DNA from: Micavibrio_C sp965231165
GTDB lineage: Bacteria; Pseudomonadota; Alphaproteobacteria; Micavibrionales; Micavibrionaceae
NCBI GenBank assembly: GCA_965231165.1
Contig: OZ246421.1
Location: 2,046,001 to 2,110,000, forward strand
Length of the DNA: 64,000 nucleotides
Direction: 5' to 3'
Positions 16,925-27,162 of this stretch are shown one piece after another (the first letter of the stretch is position 1; each line of letters starts with the position of its first letter). The notes beneath the pieces were generated by a model. The model saw only the letters and a list, made by a program, of their open reading frames with translations. It had not been told where the DNA came from and searched no databases. Made by a program: the position numbers and the translations under genes.

Positions 16925-19900
16925 ATGGCCAACGCAACCGCATCTGTGGAAAAACCACAAGCAGGTCAATCCGTTCCGGTAACTCTGGCAGAAGGTCAGA
17001 CAAGTATTTCATGGAAGGCGGGCGATGTTCAATCAATGTCCCTGACCGAAGGCGGGAAACTGCTGGTGAAATTTACCGATGGCGGCAGCGTTATCATTGA
17101 AAATTTCCAGGAACTGGCTGCCAAGGGCAGTGTTCTTATTCTGGCTGATGGCACGACACTCAATATGGCTGAATTGCAGACGGGACTCTCCTCCCCTGCG
17201 GACGCCGTACAGAATGCCGAAGTCCTCGTGGGTCAACCTGCTGCCGGGGAAACCGTCGAGATCACACTCGAAGCCGGTCAAAAATACAATTTCTCCTTTA
17301 ACGACAGCGCCAAAGAAAGTGTCGTCCGTGAAGCGGGCGCGCTGATCATCACATTCGATGACGGCGGCAAACTCGTTCTCAAGAATTTCAGCGACGCCAT
17401 GGACGCCAGCGATCCTGTACAGGTATCTGTCGGCGGCGACATCATCACGCTTGGCGAATTTGCTGAATATCTTAAACTGGCTGACGCTATCAACGACAAG
17501 ATGGATGACAGCCAACCGGCGATGACCACCGTGCGTCAGGAAGAAGCTGATGCGGTAAAAATCGAACCCGCTGCCGGTGAACAAAATCCGGTGAGCGAAA
17601 AAACATCGATGAAAGATGTGCGCGAAACATCCGGTACCGATATGGCCGCGCTGGCTGAGCAACTGGCGGGCGTCGAGCCTGCTGCCGGCGGTCAATCCGG
17701 TGGTAACGGTGGCCGTGGCGGCGCTGGTTTCCAGAGTATCGTTGATAGCGCCAATATCAACCCGCTGGATGCGATCGGCCCGATCGGCCCGACAGCGCTG
17801 GAATTCGGCCTGCCGGAACCGCAGAACCCTATCGGTACGATTGAAGAAGATGTTCCGACTCCACCATCCCTTACCCCACCGACAATCGTTGCTAACCTCG
17901 GCGCTGATAACGCACAGGTTAAAGAAGACGGTTCGGTTGATGTGCCTCTGACCGCTGCTATCGGCGCGAACGGCGATGGCGATGAAGTGATGACCGTCAC
18001 CGTGACGGGCATCAATCCGTCATGGGGCTTCAGCGCACCTGTTGGTACCTACAACGCCGTTGCCGGTACATGGACAATCACGTTGGCACCGGGTCAAAAT
18101 CTGAGCACGGTGTTGACGTTTACACCGCCTGCACAATCCGACATTGATCTGACGGGCCTGAATGCTACGGCTTCTGTGTTCGATCCGGATACTGGCAATA
18201 CACTGACGGCAAATGATGGCTTCAATATCATCACCGATGCTGTGGCTGACGTGCCGCATGTGGACGCTTTGAATAATTCCGGCGTGAAAAATACCGCTCT
18301 GGCTGTGAATGTCACAGGTGGCCTCGGTGTGGACACAGACGGTTCGGAAGTTATTTCTCATTATCAGGTTGTTGGTGTGCCGACGGGCTTCACCTTTAAT
18401 CACGGCACCAATCTGGGTGGCGGCGTATGGCAATTTACACCGGCTGAACTGGCCGGTCTGACCATGTCATCGCCCGCACATTATGTTGGCAGCGTGGGTA
18501 TGGCTGTGCGCATCTTCACGACCGAAAATCCGGTCAGCGACGGCGAATATGATTTCAATGACAATAATAATCAGGCGACTGATGAGTTCATGCTGACATG
18601 GACGCCCAAAATCAATCCGCCGGACATCACTGTCAATAATGCGGTTGATAACGCGCAAGTGAAAGAAGACGGTTCTGTTGCAGTACCCGTGACAGCTACG
18701 CTGGGTGCCGATGCCGATCCGACCGAATTCCTGACTGTGACGGTTACAGGCATTAACCCGGCATGGGGTTTCAGCGCACCTGTCGGCACTTATAACGCCG
18801 CCACAGGTGCTTGGACGATTACGCTGGCACCGGGGCAAAACCTGAATACGGTGATGACCTTCACGCCGCCTGCTAACTCCGACATCGACCTTTCGGGCCT
18901 GAACGCCACCGTTGTGGCGACGCAGACTTCTACAGGTCTGACGGCTTCTGATAATGATGGTTTCGGTATCGTTGTCGATGCTGTTGCTGACGTACCGACC
19001 GTCGATGCTGCTAACAATACAACGGGCGAAGGCCAGCCGATTGCCGTGAATATTACAGCGGCGCTGACGGATACCGATGGTTCTGAACTCATCACAGGTT
19101 ACCGTGTGACGGGTGTGCCGACAGGTTTTACCTTCAATCAGGGTACCAATGCTGGCGGTGGCGTATGGACATTCACCCCGGCACAGATTGCAGGCCTGAC
19201 ACTGACGCCGAATGCGGCCAACTATAACGGCTCTATCAATCTGAATGTGACCGTGTTCAACACCGAAAATCCGGTCAGCGATGGTGAATATGATCCGGCT
19301 GACAACAATAATCAGGCATCTGATGCCTTCACGCTGACATGGTCGCCGGACATCGATCCGCCGACGATTCTCGTCAATAACGGCATCGACAATGCGCAGG
19401 TCAAAGAGGACGGTTCGGTCAATGTGCCGATCGTGGCCGCTCTGGCCGCTAATGCCGGTGCTGCTGAATATCTGACGGTTACCGTCACGGGCATCAATCC
19501 GGCATGGGGCTTCAGCGCCCCGGTGGGCACATATAATGCCGCTACTGGCACATGGACGATTACACTGGCACCGGGCCAGAACCTGAGTACGGTGATGACC
19601 TTCACGCCGCCTGCGCAATCCGACATCGATCTTTCCGGTCTGAATGCTGTGGCTGTAGCGACCGATCCGGTCGATGGACTGTCCGCTTCGGCCAATGACG
19701 GTTTCGGTATCATTGTTGATGCTGTGGCTGATACACCGCTTATTGATGCGCTCAACAATGCCGGTGTTAAAAACACGGCACTGGCCGTGAATGTCACAGG
19801 TGGTCTGGGTGCCGATACTGATGGTTCTGAAGTTATCACCGGTTACAGCATCTCCGGTCTTCCGGCAGGCTTTACCTTCACCAATGCTGCGGGTGTTCCG

Positions 19901-22900
19901 GTGGGTACATTCTCTGGCGGCGTGTGGAATTTCACGGCCGCACAACTCGTGGGCCTGAAAGTCGTGCCGCCGCTGAATTATCACGGTACGATCAACCTGA
20001 CCGCGACGGTGCGCAATACCGAGAACCCGGTCAGTGACGGCGAATTCGATCCGGCTGACAATAATAATCAGGCTTCCGATCCGTTTACGCTGACATGGAC
20101 ACCGAAAATCACGCCGCCGGACCTGACGATTAATAATCAGGTTGATTTCGTGAACGGTCAGGTTTCGGAAGATGGTTCTGTTACCATTCCAGTGAAGGCT
20201 GTTCTTTCGCCGGATGCTGAAGTGGGCGAATATCTCACCGTGACTATCACGGGCATTCCTGCAACATGGGGCTTCAACGCACCGGTTGGTACCTATAATG
20301 CCGTAACAGGCACGTGGACAATCACATTGCCCGCGAACACCAATCTCGACACGACGATGACCTTCACCCCACCGGCGCAATCCGACATTGACTTGTCCGG
20401 TCTGAACGGCACAGCTGTGGCGACACAGCCGTCCTCCGGCCTGACGGCTTCGGATTCTGATGGTTTCGGCATCATTGTTGATGCTGTGGCTGATGCGCCT
20501 GTCGTTAATGCGCCTGATAATGCGGGCGTGAAAAATACCGCGCTGGCCGTGACTGTCACGGGCGGTCTGGGTGCTGATACTGATGGCTCTGAAGTTATCA
20601 CGGGCTACAGTATCTCCGGTCTTCCGGTGGGCTTTACCTTTACCAATGCTGTTGGTGTTCCGGTGGGCACATTCGCCGGTGGCGTATGGAATTTCACGGC
20701 TGCACAACTTGTGGGCCTGAAAGTCGTGCCGCCGTTGAACTATCATGGCACGATCAACCTGACGGCAACGATTTACAATACCGAAAATCCGGTCAGCGAT
20801 GGTGAATTCAATACAGGTAACAACAATAATAGCGCGAGCGATCCGTTCAAGCTGACCTGGACGCCGAAAATCACGCCGCCGGACCTGACGATCAACAACG
20901 CGGTTGATTTCGTCAACGGTCAGGTGAAGGAAGACGGTTCCGTTACCATTCCGGTGAAGGCTGTTCTCGCGGCTGATGCCGAAGTAGGCGAATATTTGAC
21001 GGTGACTATTACCGGCATTCCATCGACATGGGGCTTCAGTGCGCCGGTTGGCACATATAACGCTGCTGCAGGCACATGGACAATCACCATGCCTGCGAAC
21101 ACCAACCTCAACACGACAATGACCTTCACGCCGCCTGCGAATTCGGACATTGATCTTTCCGGTCTCAATGGTACGGCTGTGGCGACACAACCGTCCTCCG
21201 GCCTGACGGCTTCGGATTCTGACGCCTTTGGTATCATCACCGATGCGGTGGCTGACAGACCGAATATTGACGCTACAAACAACACCGCCGGCGAAGGCCA
21301 GCCGATCGCCGTTAATTTGAGCGCATCGCTGACTGATCTCGATGGTTCCGAACTGATCACGGGTTACCAGATTTCTGGCGTACCGACGGGCTTTACCTTC
21401 AATCAGGGTACTAATCTGGGCGGCGGTGTCTGGGCATTTACACCGGCACAGATCGCCGGTCTGACACTTAACCCGAATGCGGCTACCTATAACGGTACGC
21501 TCAACCTGACGGCCACCGTGTTCAACACGGAAAATCCGGTCAGTGACGGTGAATATGATCCGGCTGACAATAATAATCAGGCCTCCGACGCGTTCACGCT
21601 GAAATGGTCTCCTGAAATCGATCCGCCGACCATCAAGGTCAATAACGGCATCGATAACGCACAGGTTAAAGAAGACGGTTCTGTGGGTATTCCGGTTGTG
21701 GCCGCTCTGGCTGCCGGTCACAGCGCGACCGAATTCCTGACAGTTACGGTCACGGGCATCAGTCCGGCTTGGGGCTTCAGCGCGCCTGTGGGTACATATA
21801 ACGCCGCGACAGGCACATGGACGGTGACATTGGCACCGGGCCAGAGCCTGAATACGGTGATGACCTTCACACCGCCTGCGAACAAGGACATCGATCTCTC
21901 CGGTTTGATCGCGACAGCGACAGCGACCGATCCGGTTGATAATCTCTCGGCTTCGGCTTCCGATGGTTTCGGCATCATCACCGATGCGGTGATCGATATG
22001 CCGAACCTGACGGCTTCCAACAGTTCTGGCTCGGATAACGGTCCGATTGCTCTCAATATCGCGACTTCAGTCACCGATACGGACGGTTCGGAAAGCATCA
22101 CGCACCTGACCATCGCGGGTGTTCCGGCGGGCGCAACCCTGTCGGCGGGTACGTTCAATTCCACCACAGGTTTGTGGACGCTGACCCCGGCACAACTCGC
22201 CGGTCTGACGCTGACGCCTGTACGTGGCGCCAGCGCCACGATCAACCTGACCGTAACCACCTATGCTGCGGAAACGACTCTGAGCGGTGCGGAATACGAT
22301 CTGACAGACAACGCGACATCACGTTCAGTACCGCTGACCGTGACGGTGACGGACGATGTGCCGAAAAACCTGGTCGCGCCGGGACAGACCGTAGATGAAA
22401 CCACGCTGCACACAGTTTCAACGGTAACGGTAACCAATACGCTGACCGCAAACTTCGGCAACGATGCACCGGGCAGCTTCTCCTTCGTGGGTGCAGGCCC
22501 GACAGGTCTGACCTCGAACGATGTACCGGTAACGGTTACGCTCTCGGGCAACACCTATACGGGCGTATCAGGCGGCGACACGATCTTTACGCTGACGCTG
22601 AACCCGACGACAGGTGTTTACACGTTTAACCTGACAGGCGTTCTGGACCACCCGGTTGCGGGCAACCCGAACGAGTCGATGGCGCTGAACTTCGGCGTAC
22701 GTGCGACCGATGTCGATGGTGATTTCATCAACGGCACCGTGACCATCAATGTTCTGGATGACGCGGCCACCGCTCACAACGATATCAACAACTTCGATAC
22801 GGTTGATGGCGGCACGAATGGTAACGTGATTACGGGTCTGAACGCGGATAACGCCGGTGCGGCTGACTCGCTGTCGCAGGACACGCCGAACACAGTGACG

Positions 22901-25201
22901 GCCATTTCCTTTAACGGCACTACCGTGAACGTTCCTAATAATGGCACGGGCGTTACGATTAATGGCGATTACGGCACACTGAATATCAAGGCTGATGGTT
23001 CCTATACCTATGTCCTGGATTCAACACCGACAACGCCGCGTCAGGATTATAACGTCGCCATGATGCTGGATGTTTCCGGTTCCATGGGAGATGCTGGTAC
23101 GCCGGGTTCCAAAATGGCCCTGCTGATCGACGCTGTGAAAAATCTGATGGCTGACTTTAACGCCTATCCTAACGGTACGATTAAAGTTCATATCGTTCCG
23201 TTCGGTACGGACGCGCTGACGGGCCAGACCTTCACGGTCACCGACGCGGCGGGCTTCACGGCGATCCTGAATTATCTGAGCGGTCTTGACGGCACGGGTG
23301 GTTCGACCAACTATGAAGCACCGTTGCAGGATGCCGCCGCATGGCTCTCCAGTGTGACGGCTCCGGGTGTGACGAACATCAGCTATTTCGTTTCCGATGG
23401 CGAACCGAACTATACGCTGAACAACAGCGGCAATCCGGTTTCCGCTAATCTGGCAACCGTCCTGAACGATCTGAATGGATCGGATGGCACAAACGATATC
23501 GCGACGATCCAGTCGAAAGGCGAGGTGATTGCGGTGGGTATCAATATCGGTACGTCCGGCATGAACACGCTGAACCAGATCGATACCGGTGCCAACGCGA
23601 TCAATGTTGACGATCCTAACGATCTCAGCTCGGCGCTGGCGAATGCCAACCCGATCAATACGCCGAAGGCCGGTACCGATGTGTTTACCTATACGCTGAC
23701 CGATGCCGACGGCGATCCGTCACAGGCGACACTGACGCTGAATGGCATCGCGCCGGTGTTCGTAGTTGGTAAGAATGTCGATGATACGGCAGGCTCTACC
23801 ACGACCTGGCAGGTCGGTGGCGGCAACGGCACGATCCTTGGCGGTACGGGCGGCGATATTCTGGTGGGCGATGTGGGCGGCTCCAGCCTGCAGAACGTCA
23901 ACAAGGATTACAACATCGTTCTGATCCTTGATGTGTCCGGTTCGATGCAGGGTGATAACATCACGCTGCTGAAACAGGCCGTGAATAATCTGCTGACGAA
24001 TTTCTATGATTATAACGGCGGGACTGTGAAGGTCCATATCGTGCCGTTCAGCAGTAGCGCACAGACGGCGGGCACCTTTACGCTCGGCACAAATGCCGCT
24101 GATCTCACCAGCGCCAAGAATTTCGTCAATGGCCTTGTTGCTGACGGTTTCACCAACTATGAAGCACCGATGCAGACAGCCCTCAACTGGTTGAACGGTA
24201 GTACGTCGAACGATCCGATTGCCGGGGCACAGACTGTCACATACTTCGTATCTGATGGTGAGCCTAACCGCTATGTTTCCGGTAGCAGCAATCAGGCGAC
24301 GGGTGACGCTGATACAGTCATGGGCCAGATCACCGGTTCTGACGGTACTAATGAAGTGGCGCAGCTGCAGGCTTTCGGCGAAGTGATTGGTGTCGGTATC
24401 GGCGTCAATTCCACGACGCTGGGCCGTCTGAGCACTATCGATAGTGGCACTGACAGTGCGCTCGACGTGCAGGACGCAAACGACCTGAGCAACGCACTGC
24501 AAGGTGCAAGCCCGCTCAACCAGTTGGCGGCAGTCGGTGATGACGTCATCACCGGTGGTGACGGCAATGATTTCATCTTCGGTGACTCTCTCTTTACGGA
24601 TGCACTGGCGGTGGTTCATGGTCTTACGACCACAGCGGGTGCGGGCTGGGATGTCTTTGCCCGTCTCGAAGCTGGCCAAAGTGCGCTGAACCCAGCTTGG
24701 AGCCGCGCTGACACGCTGAACTACATCAAAGCCAATGCGGCTGTTCTCGGGGATGAATCTCTGGGCTCCGGTGGCGCTGCCCGTACGGGTGGTGATGATA
24801 CGTTGCGCGGTGGTGCTGGTAACGACACCATCCTCGGTCAGGAAGGCAACGACCAGATCTGGGGCGGCATCGGTGACGACACGCTTTACGGCGGTTCGGG
24901 CGCTGATGACTTCCTGTTCGAGGCCATCAATAACGGCACCGATACGATTAAGGACTTCAGCATTGCCGAAGGCGACGCGCTTGATCTTTCGGCAATGCTC
25001 ACGGCCTATAACCCGACCCAGCATGCGATCGATAACTTCGTGCATGCGACGACGGTCGGCGGCAATACGGTTGTGCAGGTCGATGTTACCGGTTCGGGTA
25101 ACTTCGGCGCGGGCGCACAGACCGTGGCCATTCTGCAGGGTGTTACAGGCATTGCCAATGTCGAAGACATCCTCACCAGCAACAGCGGTGGCACTGTCTA
25201 G
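16925..25201 (+). CDS. Giant RTX adhesin with tandem repeats and two von Willebrand A domains (LapA/BapA-like)
   Basis: A 2758-residue surface protein. Order: two related beta-rich N-terminal modules (about residues 10-87 and 103-187, BapA-prefix-like), a linker with PAAG motifs (215-218, 252-255) leading into a glycine-rich stretch, then six repeats of 247-254 residues (318-1813), VCBS/cadherin-like regions, a first VWA domain (from 2041, metal site DVSGSMG with D2049), a second VWA (from 2328, D2336), RTX nonapeptides (about 2537-2557 and 2622-2663) and a type I secretion C-terminus (from about 2665). No signal peptide. The N-terminal module plus Ala-Ala sites suggests a LapA-type retention end. 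Neighbouring tolC, ABC and HlyD genes supply the exporter. Role in attachment is inferred; the ligand is unknown. Confidence 0.9.
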   Translation: MANATASVEKPQAGQSVPVTLAEGQTSISWKAGDVQSMSLTEGGKLLVKFTDGGSVIIENFQELAAKGSVLILADGTTLNMAELQTGLSSPADAVQNAEVLVGQPAAGETVEITLEAGQKYNFSFNDSAKESVVREAGALIITFDDGGKLVLKNFSDAMDASDPVQVSVGGDIITLGEFAEYLKLADAINDKMDDSQPAMTTVRQEEADAVKIEPAAGEQNPVSEKTSMKDVRETSGTDMAALAEQLAGVEPAAGGQSGGNGGRGGAGFQSIVDSANINPLDAIGPIGPTALEFGLPEPQNPIGTIEEDVPTPPSLTPPTIVANLGADNAQVKEDGSVDVPLTAAIGANGDGDEVMTVTVTGINPSWGFSAPVGTYNAVAGTWTITLAPGQNLSTVLTFTPPAQSDIDLTGLNATASVFDPDTGNTLTANDGFNIITDAVADVPHVDALNNSGVKNTALAVNVTGGLGVDTDGSEVISHYQVVGVPTGFTFNHGTNLGGGVWQFTPAELAGLTMSSPAHYVGSVGMAVRIFTTENPVSDGEYDFNDNNNQATDEFMLTWTPKINPPDITVNNAVDNAQVKEDGSVAVPVTATLGADADPTEFLTVTVTGINPAWGFSAPVGTYNAATGAWTITLAPGQNLNTVMTFTPPANSDIDLSGLNATVVATQTSTGLTASDNDGFGIVVDAVADVPTVDAANNTTGEGQPIAVNITAALTDTDGSELITGYRVTGVPTGFTFNQGTNAGGGVWTFTPAQIAGLTLTPNAANYNGSINLNVTVFNTENPVSDGEYDPADNNNQASDAFTLTWSPDIDPPTILVNNGIDNAQVKEDGSVNVPIVAALAANAGAAEYLTVTVTGINPAWGFSAPVGTYNAATGTWTITLAPGQNLSTVMTFTPPAQSDIDLSGLNAVAVATDPVDGLSASANDGFGIIVDAVADTPLIDALNNAGVKNTALAVNVTGGLGADTDGSEVITGYSISGLPAGFTFTNAAGVPVGTFSGGVWNFTAAQLVGLKVVPPLNYHGTINLTATVRNTENPVSDGEFDPADNNNQASDPFTLTWTPKITPPDLTINNQVDFVNGQVSEDGSVTIPVKAVLSPDAEVGEYLTVTITGIPATWGFNAPVGTYNAVTGTWTITLPANTNLDTTMTFTPPAQSDIDLSGLNGTAVATQPSSGLTASDSDGFGIIVDAVADAPVVNAPDNAGVKNTALAVTVTGGLGADTDGSEVITGYSISGLPVGFTFTNAVGVPVGTFAGGVWNFTAAQLVGLKVVPPLNYHGTINLTATIYNTENPVSDGEFNTGNNNNSASDPFKLTWTPKITPPDLTINNAVDFVNGQVKEDGSVTIPVKAVLAADAEVGEYLTVTITGIPSTWGFSAPVGTYNAAAGTWTITMPANTNLNTTMTFTPPANSDIDLSGLNGTAVATQPSSGLTASDSDAFGIITDAVADRPNIDATNNTAGEGQPIAVNLSASLTDLDGSELITGYQISGVPTGFTFNQGTNLGGGVWAFTPAQIAGLTLNPNAATYNGTLNLTATVFNTENPVSDGEYDPADNNNQASDAFTLKWSPEIDPPTIKVNNGIDNAQVKEDGSVGIPVVAALAAGHSATEFLTVTVTGISPAWGFSAPVGTYNAATGTWTVTLAPGQSLNTVMTFTPPANKDIDLSGLIATATATDPVDNLSASASDGFGIITDAVIDMPNLTASNSSGSDNGPIALNIATSVTDTDGSESITHLTIAGVPAGATLSAGTFNSTTGLWTLTPAQLAGLTLTPVRGASATINLTVTTYAAETTLSGAEYDLTDNATSRSVPLTVTVTDDVPKNLVAPGQTVDETTLHTVSTVTVTNTLTANFGNDAPGSFSFVGAGPTGLTSNDVPVTVTLSGNTYTGVSGGDTIFTLTLNPTTGVYTFNLTGVLDHPVAGNPNESMALNFGVRATDVDGDFINGTVTINVLDDAATAHNDINNFDTVDGGTNGNVITGLNADNAGAADSLSQDTPNTVTAISFNGTTVNVPNNGTGVTINGDYGTLNIKADGSYTYVLDSTPTTPRQDYNVAMMLDVSGSMGDAGTPGSKMALLIDAVKNLMADFNAYPNGTIKVHIVPFGTDALTGQTFTVTDAAGFTAILNYLSGLDGTGGSTNYEAPLQDAAAWLSSVTAPGVTNISYFVSDGEPNYTLNNSGNPVSANLATVLNDLNGSDGTNDIATIQSKGEVIAVGINIGTSGMNTLNQIDTGANAINVDDPNDLSSALANANPINTPKAGTDVFTYTLTDADGDPSQATLTLNGIAPVFVVGKNVDDTAGSTTTWQVGGGNGTILGGTGGDILVGDVGGSSLQNVNKDYNIVLILDVSGSMQGDNITLLKQAVNNLLTNFYDYNGGTVKVHIVPFSSSAQTAGTFTLGTNAADLTSAKNFVNGLVADGFTNYEAPMQTALNWLNGSTSNDPIAGAQTVTYFVSDGEPNRYVSGSSNQATGDADTVMGQITGSDGTNEVAQLQAFGEVIGVGIGVNSTTLGRLSTIDSGTDSALDVQDANDLSNALQGASPLNQLAAVGDDVITGGDGNDFIFGDSLFTDALAVVHGLTTTAGAGWDVFARLEAGQSALNPAWSRADTLNYIKANAAVLGDESLGSGGAARTGGDDTLRGGAGNDTILGQEGNDQIWGGIGDDTLYGGSGADDFLFEAINNGTDTIKDFSIAEGDALDLSAMLTAYNPTQHAIDNFVHATTVGGNTVVQVDVTGSGNFGAGAQTVAILQGVTGIANVEDILTSNSGGTV
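17876..22360 (+). repeat. Six tandem coding repeats of 741-762 bases in the adhesin
   Basis: Units begin at 17876, 18617, 19358, 20114, 20876 and 21623, each starting with Pro-Pro and a strand leading to an NAQVKEDGSV-like motif, and containing WGFSAPVGTYNA, TFTPP, SDIDLSGLN and TENPVSDGE. Units 4 and 5 are closest (both have VDFVNGQV and the TITGIP variant); units 2 and 5 share the second half TNTTGEGQPIAVN-like version. The second half of unit 6 is divergent. The near-identity at the DNA level makes unit gain or loss by recombination likely. Confidence 0.92.
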
Positions 25202-25257
25202 GCCTTAAACTTACAGGTTTTTGATCCGCTCTTCCTAACGGGTGGATTAAATTAAAG

Positions 25258-25299
25258 AAAATCAGGCGGTCTGACCCAAAGCAGAGCGCCTGATTTTTT
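25258..25299 (+). terminator. Rho-independent terminator of the adhesin gene
   Basis: An 11-base stem, AAAATCAGGCG (25258-25268) with CGCCTGATTTT (25287-25297), followed by more T residues. It lies 57 bases after the stop, separating the adhesin transcript from the exporter genes. Confidence 0.85.
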
Positions 25300-25576
25300 A
25301 TGCAGGCCTATGTATTTTCATAATTCACAAAATAAGAATCAGGGGCAATTTTTCTTGCGCGTTCCGGTGTTTCTCTTTAAGGGGATGGGCTGTTAAGCTC
25401 TTGATCCGACATAACCAAAGGGTTGCTTTTGGTTCCGGGACAGGTCATAAATAAGGAGCTTTTTGGGGACGGGGTGTCTTGCCATAATTTCAGGCTCATC
25501 GCCGTTTTCGCTACTAACAAAATTCTTATTTTATTGTTCGCTATCAAAGACTAACGAGGACTAAAAGGTGCCAGTC
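25300..25576. other. Leader region before the tolC-like gene
   Basis: With the terminator this makes a 375-base gap after the adhesin. It holds an inverted repeat AACCAAA (25413-25419) / TTTGGTT (25428-25434) and AAGGAG-like purine runs without an attached reading frame. I could not pick a convincing promoter. A promoter for the exporter gene must nevertheless lie here, since a strong terminator precedes it. Confidence 0.4.
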
Positions 25577-26998
25577 ATGAGAACTTCTGTAATTCTTCGC
25601 CAGCTTACCCTGACGGTGTCCTGCGCGGCTTTGCTGTCGCTGTCATCCGGTGTCATGGCACAAGATGCCGTGCCGATGGCGGCCCCGGCGGCGATGCCTG
25701 CCGCACAACAGGCGGCCAGCCCGACCACGAACCCGCGCCAGATGGATTTGCGTTCTGCTGTAGCGGTCGGTATTTCCACCAACCCGGAAACAGGCGTCGT
25801 GCAGAGCAATCGCCGCGCCACTGATGAAGAACTCAATCAGGCCAAAGGTCTTTACCTGCCGTCCGTCGATTTGCGCGCTGATACAGGTTACGAATATAGC
25901 GATGATCCGAGCACACGTGCGGGCACGGGCGATGATACAGAAAGCATGTGGCGCTATGACGCCGGTGTCACACTGACACAAATGCTGTTTGATGGTTTTG
26001 AGACCAAGTATGAAAACGAGCGCCAGGAAGCGCGTGTTCTGTCTGCGGCCCGCCGCGTTGGTGAATCGGCTGAGCTCACAGGTCTTGCTATCGTTGAGGC
26101 TTATCTCGATGTGATGCGTCAGCGCGAACAGCTGCGTATTGCCCGCGACAACGTGGCCGCGCACATTACGCTGCTCGACCAGATTGAAGACAGCGCCCAG
26201 GCTGGCCGCACCACCGATGCTGACGTCCAGCAGGGCAGCGCCCGTCTGGCTTCTGCCCGTGCACAGGAAGCCAGCGTACGCGAAGCATTGCGTCAGGCTG
26301 AAGCTACCTATATCCGTGAAGTCGGTGACCCGGCGCAGGACCTGGTGATGCCGATGGTGCCGGTTGACAAGCTGTCTGCCGATGTTGAGAAAGAAGTGAA
26401 AACCGCTCTGCACCAAAGCCCGACGATCGGCATTTTCGAAGCCGACATCGAAGTGGCGCATGCTGAGTTCGAAGGTTCCAAATCGACAATGTATCCGCAG
26501 GTCGATCTTCAGTTGAACGCCCGTAACGGCCATGACATGAACGGTGTCGATGGACGTGATACCAGCGCTTCGGCTTTGGCGGTTATGAACTGGAACCTTT
26601 ACCGCGGCGGCATTGATACAGCCCGCGTGAAGGAACATATTAACCGTGAATCACAGGCAAAAAGGTCCCGTGCCGATGCGGCCCGTCAGGTTGAAAACGA
26701 TGTGCGCCGTACATGGGCAAGCATGGTTTCAGCCGGTGAGCGCGCCCGTCAATTCACCTCTCAGGTGGCTGCTAACACCGAAGTTGTGAAATCGTACAAG
26801 GACCAGTTCGACCTGAACCGCCGTACGCTGCTCGACGTGCTGGATTCACAGAATGAATTGTTCGTATCCCGCAGCAACCTGCTGAATGCGGAATTCCTTG
26901 AAATGTTCGCTGTTTACCGCCTGTTGGCGCTGAAAGGCGAAATGCTGAGCAGCCTGAATGTCGAGAAGCCGCGCGAATCAGACCCGGCCAAAATGTAA
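25577..26998 (+). CDS. TolC-family outer-membrane protein of a type I secretion system
   Basis: A 473-residue outer-membrane efflux channel, the LapE/TolC partner. A signal peptide is clear (hydrophobic core around TLTVSCAALLSLSSG, cleavage likely after VMA and before QDA). Two halves of long coiled-coil helices follow (YLPSVDLRADTGYEYSDD at the first strand, later NRRTLLDVLDSQNELFVSRSNLLNAE, a TolC-family hallmark). The ATG at 25577 is favoured by AGG 8 bases upstream over the GTG three codons before it. A terminator follows, so the ABC gene downstream needs its own promoter or read-through. Confidence 0.93.
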   Translation: MRTSVILRQLTLTVSCAALLSLSSGVMAQDAVPMAAPAAMPAAQQAASPTTNPRQMDLRSAVAVGISTNPETGVVQSNRRATDEELNQAKGLYLPSVDLRADTGYEYSDDPSTRAGTGDDTESMWRYDAGVTLTQMLFDGFETKYENERQEARVLSAARRVGESAELTGLAIVEAYLDVMRQREQLRIARDNVAAHITLLDQIEDSAQAGRTTDADVQQGSARLASARAQEASVREALRQAEATYIREVGDPAQDLVMPMVPVDKLSADVEKEVKTALHQSPTIGIFEADIEVAHAEFEGSKSTMYPQVDLQLNARNGHDMNGVDGRDTSASALAVMNWNLYRGGIDTARVKEHINRESQAKRSRADAARQVENDVRRTWASMVSAGERARQFTSQVAANTEVVKSYKDQFDLNRRTLLDVLDSQNELFVSRSNLLNAEFLEMFAVYRLLALKGEMLSSLNVEKPRESDPAKM

Positions 26999-27023
26999 TG
27001 CTTTGGTTGTAGCCCTTATTTTT

Positions 27024-27053
27024 AAAACCCCCGCCTTAATAGCGGGGGTTTTT
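27024..27053 (+). terminator. Rho-independent terminator after the tolC-like gene
   Basis: An 11-base stem, AAAACCCCCGC with GCGGGGGTTTT, a 7-base loop and a T-run. Confidence 0.88.
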
Positions 27054-27162
27054 GCCACTTAAAATATGAAAAGTAAGATTGCGTTAGGGTATCGGGGTTA
27101 CTCTGATTCTGCTAGAATCATCATGTTTTATTCAAAACACTCCGCCTTACAGGATTGCCATC

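Noticed and set aside
18467..21721. A 1084-residue open frame antisense to the adhesin repeats
   Set aside because: It follows the repeat units exactly, has a repetitive, low-information sequence, no family match and no ribosome binding site. It is a by-product of the codon bias of the repeated sense gene.
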